Shown: positions 1 through 8,007, numbered from the stretch's first letter. The stretch: DNA of 64,000 nucleotides from Phenylobacterium haematophilum (GCF_014196295.1 NZ_JACIDK010000002.1:761768-825767); one strand, 5' to 3'. Made by a program: numbers and translations. Notes: generated by a model from the sequence alone, not told the origin.

Positions 1-252
1 GTTCATCTGGCTCCAGATCCCCTTTGGACGCCGGGGCGTGAAGCGGATGCGGTAGCTATCCTCGTCGATCGAATGGCGAACACCATCGATCCAGCCGAAG
101 CACAGCGCCTGGTCGACGGCCTGCGGCCAAGTGATGGAGGCTTGGCCCGTAACCTTCTTGCGGAAGCCGACAGAGAGCTCGATCGCCGTCTCGTGGTTTT
201 CTTCCAGCCAGGCGCGGAACGCCTCGGGCGTCTCGAAGAAGGTCGGCGCCAT
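1..252 (-). CDS. YdeI/OmpD-associated family protein (partial, C-terminus outside window)
   Basis: The first 84 codons are visible on the minus strand; the gene runs off the left edge. The N-terminus (MAPTFFETPEAFRAWLEEN) and the later stretch LCFGWIDGVR followed by FTPRRPKGIWS are typical of the YdeI/OmpD-associated, bacteriocin-protection-like family (function poorly known; the fold is soluble and cytoplasmic). The ATG shares its A with the TGA stop of the upstream gamma-glutamyltransferase gene (TGATG), so translation is probably coupled and the two form an operon. Family assignment is from the GWIDG and RPKGIWS motifs; the precise role is unknown. Confidence 0.75.
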   Translation of the reverse strand, partial: MAPTFFETPEAFRAWLEENHETAIELSVGFRKKVTGQASITWPQAVDQALCFGWIDGVRHSIDEDSYRIRFTPRRPKGIWSQMN

Positions 253-2015
253 CAGTAGGCCAACGCTACGCCGTCCTTGCGCATCTCGGTCGCCGCCGCG
301 TAGCGGCCGGGCCAGCGTTCGATGGCCTGGTAGCCGCCATAGCCGCCGGGATCGGGCGCGAGGTTCCAGCCGATGGCCGCCAGCGCCGCCTTGGTCGCCT
401 CCGGCACGCCGCTCTCAAGGTTGAGCACCCCGATCCCCTTCTGCGCCTCGCCGGTCGGCTCGCTCGAGCCGCCGTGGCGCCAGCGCGGGCTGTCGCCGGC
501 CTCCTGCACGCCGAGGCCGAAGTCGACCATGTTGGAGATGATCTGCGCCTGGCCCTGGGGCTGCATGTCGCCGCCCATCACCCCGAACGACAGCCAGGGA
601 TCCTCGCCCTTGGTCGCAAACCCCGGGATGATGGTCTGGAATGGCCGCTTGCCCGGCGCATAGATGTTGGGGTGGCCGTCCTCCAGCGCGAACAACTCGC
701 CGCGGTTTTGGAACATGAAACCCAAGCCGTCGGGCGACAGGCCCGAGCCCATGCCGCGATAGTTCGACTGGATGATCGAAACCATCATCCCGTTCCTGTC
801 GGCGGTGGTGAAGTAGGTGGTGTCGCCGCGGCTCGGCGCCTGGCCGGGGAAAACCGGCGTCAGGATCTTGCCGGGTGAGATCAGCTTGGCGCGTTCGCGC
901 GCATACTCCTTCGACAGCAGCCATTCGGTCGGGACCTCGAAGAAGTCGGGGTCGGCGTAGAACTTGGCGCGGTCCTCGAAGGCCAGGCGCTTGGCCTCGA
1001 CGGCATGATGGATCGCCGCCGCCGACTGGAAGCCCATCGCCTTGAAGTCGAAGGTTTCCATGATGTTGAGCATCTGCAGCGTCGCCAGGCCCTGGCTGTT
1101 GGGCGACAGGCCCCAGACATCGACGCCGCGGTAGTTGACCTTGTGCGGCGGGTCCCAGCGCGCGTGGTGGGCGGCCAGATCGGCCTTGGTCATCCAGCCG
1201 CCGATCCGCTTGAAATAGGTCTCGATGGTCTGGGCGACCTCGCCGCCATAGAACCCGTCGCGCCCATTGGCGGCGATCTGGCGATAGGTGCGGCCCAGCG
1301 CCGGGTTCTTGAAGACCTCGCCTTCCTTCGGCGTGCGGCCGTCCGGCGCCCAGACTTTCCTGAAGTTCTCCACCTCCTCGATACCCGCCGTCGGACGCGA
1401 GAAGTTTTTGAGCGAGCGGTCAAGGTAGTAGGCGACGTTCTGGGACACCGCGTGCCCCTCTTCGGCATAGATGATCGCCGGGGCGAACAGGTCCTTCCAC
1501 GGCAGTTTCCCGTAACGCAGGTGCAGGGTCCACCAGGCGTCGACTGCGCCAGGGACGCTGACCGACACTGCGCCGTAGGGGGGGGTCAGGCCGTTCTTGG
1601 CCCGGCCGCGCACCGTTTCCAGCGACAGGCCCTTTGGGCTGCGGCCGGAACCGTTCAGCCCCTCGACCCGGCGGGTCTTCGGGTCCCAGACCATGACGAA
1701 GCAGTCGCCGCCGATGCCGCAGGCGATGGGCTCGACGAGGCCCAGCACCGCATTGGCCGCGATCGCCGCGTCCACCGCCGATCCGCCCAGCCGCAGGACG
1801 TCGAGCGCGGCCATGCTGGCCAGCGGGTGAGCGGTCGCCGCAGCGCCGTTCGCGCCCCAGGCGGCGCTGCGCGAGGCGAAGGTCGCGCCGTCGATGCGGT
1901 CGCCGCCGTGAACGTCGGGCCGGTCGCGGTTGGGATTGTCGGCGCGGCTCTGCGCCATCGCGCCGCCGGCGAGGGCCGTGGCGGGCAGGGCGGCGAGGAA
2001 GGTGCGGCGGCGCAT
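252..2015 (-). CDS. ggt: gamma-glutamyltransferase (GGT, Ntn hydrolase)
   Basis: A 587-residue protein of the GGT family, which cleaves or transfers the gamma-glutamyl group of glutathione and related amides in the periplasm. It opens with a Tat-like signal (RRRTFLAALPATALAGGAMA), then the large-subunit region (AAWGANGAAATAHPLAS, IGGDCFVMVWD). The autoprocessing site is GDTTYFTT near residue 398, whose threonine would become the N-terminal nucleophile of the small subunit; the downstream QSNYRGMGSG and FMFQNRGELF fit the substrate-binding region. The open frame extends further upstream, but the ATG at 2015 has a GGAG six bases ahead and gives a proper signal peptide, so I chose it. It overlaps the YdeI gene by one base. 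Confidence 0.92.
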   Translation of the reverse strand: MRRRTFLAALPATALAGGAMAQSRADNPNRDRPDVHGGDRIDGATFASRSAAWGANGAAATAHPLASMAALDVLRLGGSAVDAAIAANAVLGLVEPIACGIGGDCFVMVWDPKTRRVEGLNGSGRSPKGLSLETVRGRAKNGLTPPYGAVSVSVPGAVDAWWTLHLRYGKLPWKDLFAPAIIYAEEGHAVSQNVAYYLDRSLKNFSRPTAGIEEVENFRKVWAPDGRTPKEGEVFKNPALGRTYRQIAANGRDGFYGGEVAQTIETYFKRIGGWMTKADLAAHHARWDPPHKVNYRGVDVWGLSPNSQGLATLQMLNIMETFDFKAMGFQSAAAIHHAVEAKRLAFEDRAKFYADPDFFEVPTEWLLSKEYARERAKLISPGKILTPVFPGQAPSRGDTTYFTTADRNGMMVSIIQSNYRGMGSGLSPDGLGFMFQNRGELFALEDGHPNIYAPGKRPFQTIIPGFATKGEDPWLSFGVMGGDMQPQGQAQIISNMVDFGLGVQEAGDSPRWRHGGSSEPTGEAQKGIGVLNLESGVPEATKAALAAIGWNLAPDPGGYGGYQAIERWPGRYAAATEMRKDGVALAY

Positions 2016-2132
2016 GGGAACTCCACAAATCGATGCTCGGCGACGCGGCACTATAAGGTGAAGTTTGCCTTGCGCGCGCTGGTTCTGCGGGCCGTTCCAA
2101 CCTTGTCGCAGGGACTTTCCGTGCCCGTTCGA

Positions 2133-2161
2133 TTGCCCTTTGCGGGGTGGCTCGGCTATAT
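2133..2161 (+). promoter_or_regulatory. candidate promoter for the small secreted protein gene
   Basis: TTGCCCT at 2133-2139 and GCTATAT at 2155-2161 loosely resemble the Caulobacter housekeeping promoter (TTGACGS, spacer, GCTANAWC), with a spacer one base longer than usual. It would place transcription initiation just before the ATG at 2181 and makes the in-frame ATG at 2160 unlikely as a start, because that codon lies inside the -10 element. Inference from pattern only. Confidence 0.3.
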
Positions 2162-2180
2162 GCCGGCTTTGGGGATAGAC

Positions 2181-2471
2181 ATGCGAACAATCGACGCCTT
2201 GGCGGCGTCGGCGGCGTTGCTTGCCGTTCTGGCGTTCAGCCAGATGGCGGGCCAGCAGGCGTCGCCCGACGAAATCGCCGCCGAAACTTGGATTATTGAG
2301 CAGGACATGGTCCGGCTGCTGGGCGCGATGAGCGGCCCGGCCGAGGCCTGCTACGCGATGACCTTGCCTTCGGCCAGCGCGCATGAAGGGCTCCTGCCGC
2401 TCGCCAAAGATCGTGCGGGTGTGGCGCTCGCCACGACCTGCGATCCGACCATGATCTCGCAACTGACCTAG
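2181..2471 (+). CDS. small secreted hypothetical protein
   Basis: A 96-residue product with a clear signal peptide (MRTIDALAASAALLAVLAFSQMAG) and a mature part of about 70 residues with two cysteines (EACYAM and TTCDP) that could form a disulfide. I do not recognise the family. The ATG follows a GGGG stretch at about SD distance. It is divergent from gamma-glutamyltransferase across 165 bases. The same frame stays open far upstream, but only as the antisense of the GGT gene; the real coding part should be this short tail. Periplasmic location is inferred from the leader. Confidence 0.55.
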   Translation: MRTIDALAASAALLAVLAFSQMAGQQASPDEIAAETWIIEQDMVRLLGAMSGPAEACYAMTLPSASAHEGLLPLAKDRAGVALATTCDPTMISQLT

Positions 2472-2587
2472 TCGGCGACGATATCGCTGAGGATATCGCG
2501 TCCGGCGCTCGCCGCAGCTTATGCCGGCCCGCGCGCCATCGTCCTGAACGCGACGATAGTCGGTGCGCGTGATGGTTCGGCGACGGC

Positions 2588-2929
2588 TTAGCTCTCCGAC
2601 CAGACCGCCAGTTCGTTGCCCGACGGGTCGCGGAAGTGGAAGCGCCGGCCGCCTGGGAAGCTGAAGATCGGTTTGACGACGGCCCCGCCGGCGGCTTGCA
2701 CCTTGGCGGCCATGGCCTCCAGGTCATGGGCGTAGAGGACCACCAGCGGCTTCTCGGCCTGGGCCACGGCGTCGGCGTCGAACCCGCCGTCCAGGCCTTC
2801 CTCGAAGGCGGCGTAGCTGGGGCCATAATCGGTGAAGGTCCAGCCGAAGGCCGACTGGTAGAAACTCTTGGTGGCGACGAGGTCGCCGCCCGGCAGCTCC
2901 ACATAGTCGATCTTGCCGTCTTCGCGCAT
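2588..2929 (-). CDS. VOC-family (glyoxalase-like) protein
   Basis: A 113-residue single-domain vicinal-oxygen-chelate protein: IDYVELPGGDLVATKSFYQ at the start and FHFRDPSGNELAVWSE at the end are the hallmark beta-alpha-beta ends, with a terminal Glu as probable metal ligand in the ELAVW motif. Members include glyoxalases, dioxygenases and antibiotic-binding proteins; substrate cannot be told here. The ATG at 2929 has a GGAGAG seven bases ahead and is preferred to the upstream in-frame ATG at 2956. It lies 46 bases downstream of the methyltransferase gene on the same strand and may be cotranscribed with it. Confidence 0.85.
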   Translation of the reverse strand: MREDGKIDYVELPGGDLVATKSFYQSAFGWTFTDYGPSYAAFEEGLDGGFDADAVAQAEKPLVVLYAHDLEAMAAKVQAAGGAVVKPIFSFPGGRRFHFRDPSGNELAVWSES

Positions 2930-2975
2930 GACGCTCTCCGCTACCTCAGTTCTCAATTCGTTCCAATCTCGCCGG

Positions 2976-3638
2976 TCAGGCCGGCAGAGTCCACACCGCG
3001 GTCTTTTTCACCTCGCGGTCTTCGAGTTCGCGCGTGGTCGGCACTTCGTATTCGGCCAGCTTCTCCAGCCCGACGCGCGGGAAGTAGCTGCGGCCTGGAT
3101 CGCCGATGAGCACCCGGGTCCCACGCACGTGCGCGGCGGCCAGCCAGTTCATGACCTGGTCGGCCAGAGGCTTCTCGTAGCAGATGTCGCCGGCCAGGAT
3201 GACGTCGACGTCGGGCGGCGGAGCGTCCAGCAGGTTCTGGTCGGTGAAGTCGATCCGCACGTCGTTGAGTTCGGCGTTCACGGCCAGCGCGGCCCCGCAG
3301 AACGGGTCGATGTCGGTGGCCAAGGTGTGGCCGGCGCCGGCCCGCATCGCGGCGATGCCGACGATGCCCGAACCCGAGGCGAAATCGAGGACCCGCTTGC
3401 CCGCCACCTCGTCCGAGTGGTCGAGGACATAACGCGCCAAGGCCTGGCCGCCGGCCCAGGCGAAGGCCCAGAACGGCGGCGGCAGACCGATTTCGGCCAG
3501 CGCCTCCTCGGTCAGACGCCAGATCGGCGTCACCTCGTCGGCCAGGTGAAGGTTCAGCTCCGGCGTGTGCGGCGGGGGCTGGATGCGGGTGTTTTCGAGG
3601 ATGAAGGCGCGGCGGCCTTCGAAGGTCTGGATGATCAC
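2976..3638 (-). CDS. class I SAM methyltransferase, ETF-beta lysine methyltransferase-like
   Basis: A 220-residue methyltransferase with motif I DFASGSGIVGIAAMRAGA (about residue 86), an acidic post-I residue (ATDIDP) and the motif-4 region LAGDICYE. The N-terminal PPPFWAFAWAGGQALARYVLD is characteristic of the METTL20/ETFBKMT and PrmA-related subgroup, known to trimethylate lysines near the recognition loop of electron transfer flavoprotein beta in mammals and in some alphaproteobacteria. ETF-beta is therefore the best guess for a substrate, but other protein lysines are possible. It is divergent from the hdeD-like gene across about 100 bases. Confidence 0.8.
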   Translation of the reverse strand: MIIQTFEGRRAFILENTRIQPPPHTPELNLHLADEVTPIWRLTEEALAEIGLPPPFWAFAWAGGQALARYVLDHSDEVAGKRVLDFASGSGIVGIAAMRAGAGHTLATDIDPFCGAALAVNAELNDVRIDFTDQNLLDAPPPDVDVILAGDICYEKPLADQVMNWLAAAHVRGTRVLIGDPGRSYFPRVGLEKLAEYEVPTTRELEDREVKKTAVWTLPA

Positions 3639-3736
3639 CCGCGCCCCCTAGCATGCGCGAGCGAAGCGCGCGCGCCGCGATTGGCGGGAACCGAACGCCC
3701 AGGTTTCGCCTTTTTCCCTCCAAGCGGGAGAAGGCC

Positions 3737-4324
3737 ATGACGACAGATCAAGGATTGCGTTCCCCCAACCCGGTGCTGACCTCGATGTTCGAAGGCGTCT
3801 CGTGGCAGGCGATCGCATTGCGCGGCGTCGTCGGGATTTTGTTCGGACTGTTGGCGATCTTCGCGCCGGTGGCGACGGCGCTGTCGCTGGTGCTGGTGTT
3901 CTCGATCTACCTGATGGCGGACGGCTTCCTGTCTATCGCCAGCGCCTTTCGGGCGATGCGCGAGCGCCACTCCTGGGGCCTGCTGGCGGTCGAAGGGATA
4001 GCCAATATTCTGGCCAGCCTGATCCTGTTCTTCATGCCGGGCCTCGGCATGATCACCTTCGTCCTCATCGTCGCGGTTTGGGCGCTGTTCGCCGGCGGCG
4101 TGAAGCTGGTGACGGCGATGCGCCGCGGGCCGGCGCCGGCGCGCGGATGGCTGGCCTTCTCGGCGGTGGTGTCGCTGCTGTTCGGGATTGTTCTGATCCT
4201 GGCGCCGATGGCTGGCGGAGTGGTGCTGACCTGGTGGCTCGGGATCTATGGCCTGGTGTTTGGCGTCGTGCTGCTGTTTCTCGCCTTCCAGCTCCGGTCG
4301 GCGCGGAAGAAGGCCGGCCTCTAG
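3737..4324 (+). CDS. HdeD-family (DUF308) integral membrane protein
   Basis: A 195-residue hydrophobic protein with about six predicted transmembrane helices arranged as two sets of three, as in HdeD/DUF308 (AIALRGVVGILFGLLAIFAP, then LADGFLSI-like and FVLIVAVWALFAGGVKL segments). HdeD members are inner-membrane proteins linked to acid and envelope stress, with no known biochemical activity. The ATG at 3737 follows GGGAGAAGGCC and is chosen over the upstream in-frame ATG at 3653. The stop lies in CTAG shared with the convergent desaturase gene. Confidence 0.85.
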   Translation: MTTDQGLRSPNPVLTSMFEGVSWQAIALRGVVGILFGLLAIFAPVATALSLVLVFSIYLMADGFLSIASAFRAMRERHSWGLLAVEGIANILASLILFFMPGLGMITFVLIVAVWALFAGGVKLVTAMRRGPAPARGWLAFSAVVSLLFGIVLILAPMAGGVVLTWWLGIYGLVFGVVLLFLAFQLRSARKKAGL

Positions 4325-5253
4325 GCCGCCTTCGACGAGGCCAGCTTCAGCACCTTCAGGTAACCGCCCGGTTCGATCAGCATGCGCTCGTCGACGCCTT
4401 TTGCGCGCAGCGCGCGGTGCACCCGGGGCAGGTTGTAGCAAGGCACATGCATGAACATGTGATGCTCGCAGTGATAGTTCACGTAGTAGGGCGCGATCAG
4501 CAGCCGCTCGAGGAAGTTCGCCTGGGTAGTGCGCGCCTGGCGCATCGGGTCGGGCTCGCCCACGTCGATGCAGGCATGCTCGGCGATGTTGCGCAGCCGG
4601 GTGACCAGCGGCAGCCAGGTCGCCTGCGGCAACACCCACAGCACCGGCCAGATCCACCACAGCCCGAACGGCGCGCCGGCGGCCGTCACCGCCAGACCGA
4701 AGCCGAGCCAGCGGCGCTTGTCTTTGATCTCCTGGACGATGATCGGCAGCATCGGTTGTCCGGCCTTGCGCATCTTCAGCTTGGCGACGAACGCGCCGAA
4801 CCGCTGCTTGAAGAAGGTCTGGCCGGTCAGGTCGCGGATGATCTTGCGCCGCAGCGACAGCGGCGTGATCGGGAACGGCGCTGACAGCACCAGGTCCGGA
4901 TCCTCGCCCTGCTGCGCGAAGCGGTGGTGGGTCAGGTGATAGGGGCGATAGCGGTGCAGGCCGCCGGGCGTCAGCCACTCGCCGATGAAGTCGTTGACCC
5001 TGAGGTTCTTGTGCAGCGCGCCGTGCGCGGCGTCATGCATGAGAATGGCCAGTCCCAATTGGCGCGTGCCGATGATCATCACCGCCAGCGGCAGGGTCAG
5101 CGGCCAGATGACCACCATGGCGCCGGCGGCGATGATCAGCGCCCAGGCATGGGCGATCATCGCCGGACCGCGCCAGTATGAACGGGCCGAGATCGGCGCC
5201 CATTCCTGGTCGGTGAAGAAGTCCTTGGGCGCAAGGCGGGCGGCTGCGGCCAT
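4321..5253 (-). CDS. membrane fatty acid desaturase
   Basis: A 310-residue di-iron desaturase. The three histidine clusters are present: HDAAHGALH (about residue 73), HLTHHRF (about 107) and HCEHHMFMHVP (about 263), plus RNIAEHA in between, which often supplies an extra ligand. Hydrophobic stretches on either side give the usual four-helix membrane anchor. Such enzymes introduce double bonds into acyl chains (or hydroxylate related lipids) in the inner membrane; regiospecificity cannot be read from the sequence. The ATG overlaps the stop of the TetR regulator gene as TGATG, so the two are one transcription unit and the regulator probably controls it. Confidence 0.9.
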   Translation of the reverse strand: MAAAARLAPKDFFTDQEWAPISARSYWRGPAMIAHAWALIIAAGAMVVIWPLTLPLAVMIIGTRQLGLAILMHDAAHGALHKNLRVNDFIGEWLTPGGLHRYRPYHLTHHRFAQQGEDPDLVLSAPFPITPLSLRRKIIRDLTGQTFFKQRFGAFVAKLKMRKAGQPMLPIIVQEIKDKRRWLGFGLAVTAAGAPFGLWWIWPVLWVLPQATWLPLVTRLRNIAEHACIDVGEPDPMRQARTTQANFLERLLIAPYYVNYHCEHHMFMHVPCYNLPRVHRALRAKGVDERMLIEPGGYLKVLKLASSKAA

Positions 5254-5867
5254 CAGTTTTCTCCTCCTCCCGAGCCGAGCCGCAGCAGGGCCAGCATCTC
5301 ATCGACGGCTTCCTGGGTCGTGGCGCCGGTCGCTCCGTCGCGCAGGGTCACGCCCAGCGCGAGGGTCCAGAATCGGCGGGCGGTGACGGCGGGATCATCG
5401 CCGCCGCTCCATCCGCGCGCCGCTTTCGTCTCGGCATAGGCGCGGTCGCCCTGGGCGTGCAGGCGCTCGAAGGTGCGTTCGACCTGTGGGGCCAGATCCT
5501 GCCGGCGGCGGGTCAGAGACAGCGCCTCAATGAACAACGCCAAGCCCGGCGATCCGATGACGGTCTCGACCAGCACGCGGTTGTAGTCGGGTCCCGTCGC
5601 GGCGCGGGCGGCCTCCTCCTCGGCCTGGCGAGCAACGTAGAGCACCTCGCGGCAGGCGGCCTCGACGAACAGCGCTTCCTTGGTGCGGAAGTAATAGGTG
5701 ATCTGGCTGGGAAACGCCCCGGCCGCGGCGGCGATGTCGGCCACCGCCACGCCCGCCAGCCCCTGGTCTTTGAACAGCTCCACCGCCGCGTCCAGCAGGC
5801 GCGAGCGCATCCGCTTGCCCGGCTCCCGGACCGCACGCGTCGCCTTCAGGGGTCGCACGTTCGACAT
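5253..5867 (-). CDS. TetR/AcrR-family regulator of the desaturase operon
   Basis: A 204-residue TetR regulator. The N-terminal HTH is clear: RSRLLDAAVELFKDQGLAGV, then VADIAAAAGAFPSQITYYF (recognition helix, about residues 42-60) and TKEALF. The C-terminal domain is ligand-binding and family-specific, with no obvious ligand signature. It precedes and overlaps the desaturase gene by one base. The ATG is only two bases from a 27-bp palindrome and has no Shine-Dalgarno, so the transcript may be leaderless, with the repressor binding at its own promoter. A fatty acyl-CoA or fatty acid ligand is a reasonable guess from context. Confidence 0.88.
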   Translation of the reverse strand: MSNVRPLKATRAVREPGKRMRSRLLDAAVELFKDQGLAGVAVADIAAAAGAFPSQITYYFRTKEALFVEAACREVLYVARQAEEEAARAATGPDYNRVLVETVIGSPGLALFIEALSLTRRRQDLAPQVERTFERLHAQGDRAYAETKAARGWSGGDDPAVTARRFWTLALGVTLRDGATGATTQEAVDEMLALLRLGSGGGEN

Positions 5868-5869
5868 GG

Positions 5870-5896
5870 CATTATTTGTACGTCATACAAACAATG
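5870..5896. promoter_or_regulatory. palindromic operator upstream of tetR-desaturase
   Basis: CATTATTTGTA (5870-5880), spacer CGTCA, TACAAACAATG (5886-5896). The two 11-base arms are inverted repeats with one mismatch. The site abuts the start codon of the TetR gene and is AT-rich in a GC-rich setting, as expected for a TetR operator overlapping a promoter. Binding is inferred, not shown. Confidence 0.7.
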
Positions 5897-5910
5897 CGGT
5901 CAATCGGACG

Positions 5911-6681
5911 TCAGGCGTTGCGCGCCATCAGTCCGCCGTCCACCGGGATGGTCACGCCGGTGATATAGGACGCCGCCGGCAGGCACAGGCTAAGCGTGAT
6001 GTGCGCGACCTCGTCGGGCAGGCCGTAACGGCCGAGCGCCGTGCGCCGCTTGGCGAAGACCGCCTTCTGGTCGTCGGGGATGCCCGCCGTCATGCCGGTG
6101 GCGATCGGTCCGGGGCAGATGCAGTTGACGGTGATCCCCTCGCGGCCCAGCTCCACCGCCAGAGCTCGCGTCAGCCCGGTGACCCCGGCCTTGGCCGCGG
6201 CATAGGGGCTGTCCATCGCCGTCGCGCCCAGCGCCTCGGTCGAGGCGATGTTGACGATCCGCGGGGCGGAGGACGCGCGCAGGAACGGCAGCGAGGCGCG
6301 GATCACCCGCTGATGGGCGCTGAGCAGGATCGCCAGCGAGCGGTCCCAAACCGCCTCGTAGCCGTCGCTGTCGATCGGTGAGAAGGCCGATATGCCGGCG
6401 TTGTTGATCACCGCGTCCAGCCCGCCGAGCTCGCCTGCGATCATCGGCACGACGGCCGCGATTTCAGCTGCGTCTGACACGTCCAGCTTCCAGGCTCGCG
6501 CGCTGAGGCCGCGGGCCGCCAGTTCGTCGGCGACCGCCGCAGCCGGCTCAAGGGCGTGGTCGGTGACCGCCACGTGCGCGCCTTCCTCTGCGAACACCTC
6601 GGCCGTCGCCCGGCCCATGCCAGACCCGGCGCCGGTGACCAGCACCCGCGCGCCCTTCATCGATCGGCTGAGGCGGCTCAC
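5911..6681 (-). CDS. short-chain dehydrogenase/reductase (SDR)
   Basis: A 256-residue classical SDR: cofactor motif VTGAGSGMGRA (about residue 16), NNAGIS, catalytic SPYAAAK (Tyr and Lys) with Ser in NIASTEA, and CPGPIATGM after it. An acidic residue after beta-2 (VTDHA) suggests NAD(H) preference. It starts with GTG overlapping the stop of the upstream SDR gene as GTGA and has a GGGGGG run ahead; an internal ATG at 6660 is the alternative start. Substrate unknown. It is the second gene of a two-SDR operon divergent from a GnyR/LiuR-like MerR regulator, so a role in acyl or branched-chain catabolism is possible. Confidence 0.88.
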   Translation of the reverse strand: MSRLSRSMKGARVLVTGAGSGMGRATAEVFAEEGAHVAVTDHALEPAAAVADELAARGLSARAWKLDVSDAAEIAAVVPMIAGELGGLDAVINNAGISAFSPIDSDGYEAVWDRSLAILLSAHQRVIRASLPFLRASSAPRIVNIASTEALGATAMDSPYAAAKAGVTGLTRALAVELGREGITVNCICPGPIATGMTAGIPDDQKAVFAKRRTALGRYGLPDEVAHITLSLCLPAASYITGVTIPVDGGLMARNA

Positions 6682-7412
6682 AGGCTCAACCCCCCGTCCA
6701 CGACCAGGGTCTGGCCGACGACGTAAGACGCCAGCGGCGAGGCGAGGAACAGCGCCGCGCCGGCCATGTCGGCCGGCTCGCCCATTCGCCCGAGCGGAAT
6801 CCGGTTCAGGGCGCCGCGCAGGCGGTCGGGGTGTTCCGTGGTGACCTTGGTCAGCTTGGTGTCGACCAGGCCAGGGGCAAGGCCGTTTACGCGGATGCCG
6901 TCGCCGGCCCAGGCCTGTCCCAGCGTCTTGGTCAGGCTGACCGCGCCGGCCTTCGACGCCGCATAGGCGGGATTGCCGCGGTTGGCCTGGAAGCCGGAGA
7001 CCGAGCTGACGATGATGATCGAGCCCTTCGCGGCGGCCAGCATGTCGTGGAACTTGGCCGCGCAGGCCATCAGGCTGTCGAGGTTGACCGCCATGACCTG
7101 ATCCCAGCCGGCGCGCTCGAATTCACCGCGGCGATAGACCACCGTGCCCTGGCAAAGCACCAGCACGTCGAGCCGCTCGAAGTCCGGGGCGTTGGCGGCG
7201 ATGGCGTCGCGGTCCGCGACGTCGACCTGCGCATAGGCCAAGCCCATGAGGTCGGAGCCTTCCGTGGCCGCATAGTCGGCGGCGGTTGCCCGGGTGCCCC
7301 AGACGTGAACCTCCGCGCCGCGTTCCCTAAAGCCGTGCGCAATGCCGTTCCCGATCCCGCTCGATCCGCCGACGACCAGCACGGTCTGGCCGGTGAAATC
7401 CAGCTCTCCCAT
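6678..7412 (-). CDS. short-chain dehydrogenase/reductase (SDR), atypical NNAG motif
   Basis: A 244-residue SDR with cofactor loop VGGSSGIGNGIA, catalytic SSVSG and AYAASKAG, and a C-terminal VVGQTLVVDGGLSL. The usual NNAG is replaced by LCQGT, a departure seen in some divergent SDRs. The ATG at 7412 follows GGGAGG eight bases ahead and is chosen over the longer frame starting at 7466. First gene of the operon; it overlaps the following SDR by four bases. The substrate is unknown; a linked pair of SDRs often performs successive steps on a hydroxyacyl compound, but this is inference. Confidence 0.87.
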   Translation of the reverse strand: MGELDFTGQTVLVVGGSSGIGNGIAHGFRERGAEVHVWGTRATAADYAATEGSDLMGLAYAQVDVADRDAIAANAPDFERLDVLVLCQGTVVYRRGEFERAGWDQVMAVNLDSLMACAAKFHDMLAAAKGSIIIVSSVSGFQANRGNPAYAASKAGAVSLTKTLGQAWAGDGIRVNGLAPGLVDTKLTKVTTEHPDRLRGALNRIPLGRMGEPADMAGAALFLASPLASYVVGQTLVVDGGLSL

Positions 7413-7485
7413 CGTCTCATCCTCCCTGTTTTCGACATCCTCACGCCGTAGGAAGGGGTGCGGCAATGCTCACCCAACGTCAGCA

Positions 7486-7501
7486 TTGACGTGAACGTAA
7501 G
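7486..7501. promoter_or_regulatory. candidate MerR (GnyR/LiuR-type) operator
   Basis: TTGACGTGAACGTAAG lies between the divergent SDR operon and the merR gene. It fits the ACGT-NN-ACGT core of operators reported for LiuR/GnyR-type MerR regulators (TTnACGTnnACGTnAA, recalled from memory). An overlapping perfect inverted repeat, ACGTCA-GCAT-TGACGT at 7477-7492, increases the density of ACGT elements. Binding is inferred. Confidence 0.55.
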
Positions 7502-7569
7502 GTCGGGGAACTCTTCGACCTGACGGGCGCGGAACAAGCCCCGCACATAAGAGACAAATCAGGGAGGTA

Positions 7570-7989
7570 ATGATGCTCCAGAAGCTTCGCCGTCCGGCGA
7601 CCACCTTCACGATCACCCAGCTCTGCCGCGAGTTCGGAACGACCCCGCGGGCGCTCCGCTACTACGAGGAGCAGGGCCTGCTGTCGCCGAGCCGCGAAGG
7701 CCAGGCGCGCATCTACACCTATCGTGACCGCGCGCGGCTTACCCTCATCCTGCGCGGCAAGCATGTCGGCCTGTCGCTGGCCGAGATCCGCGACATCCTC
7801 GATCTCTATGAGCGCGACGACGATCTGATCGCCCAGAACACCCAGGCCCTGGGCAAGTTCAAGGAGCGCATCAAGGCCTTCGAGGCCCAACGCCGCGAGA
7901 TCGATCAGGCGATCGAGGTGCTGCACGACGCCAGCGCCCGGCTGGAAGCATCGCTAGCGGAGCGCGCCGGCCGAGCCGCCTTCGGCTGA
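7570..7989 (+). CDS. MerR-family regulator (GnyR/LiuR-like)
   Basis: A 139-residue MerR protein: FTITQLCREFGTTPRALRYYEEQGLLSPSREGQARIYTYR is the winged-helix DNA-binding domain (about residues 13-52), followed by RLTLILRGKHVGLSLAEIRDILDLY, and a coiled-coil dimerisation helix to about residue 130. The sequence is close to the subgroup controlling leucine/isovalerate and acyclic-terpene catabolism. No metal-binding cysteines follow, so a metal sensor is unlikely. Two adjacent ATG codons follow AGGGAGG; the first is used here. It is divergent from the SDR operon, its probable target. Confidence 0.85.
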   Translation: MMLQKLRRPATTFTITQLCREFGTTPRALRYYEEQGLLSPSREGQARIYTYRDRARLTLILRGKHVGLSLAEIRDILDLYERDDDLIAQNTQALGKFKERIKAFEAQRREIDQAIEVLHDASARLEASLAERAGRAAFG

Positions 7990-8007
7990 GGCCGATCCCG
8001 TGGCGGT

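Noticed and set aside
1005..2180. Long plus-strand frame leading into the small secreted protein
   Set aside because: It lies antisense to gamma-glutamyltransferase; only the last 96 codons, with signal peptide and SD, look real.
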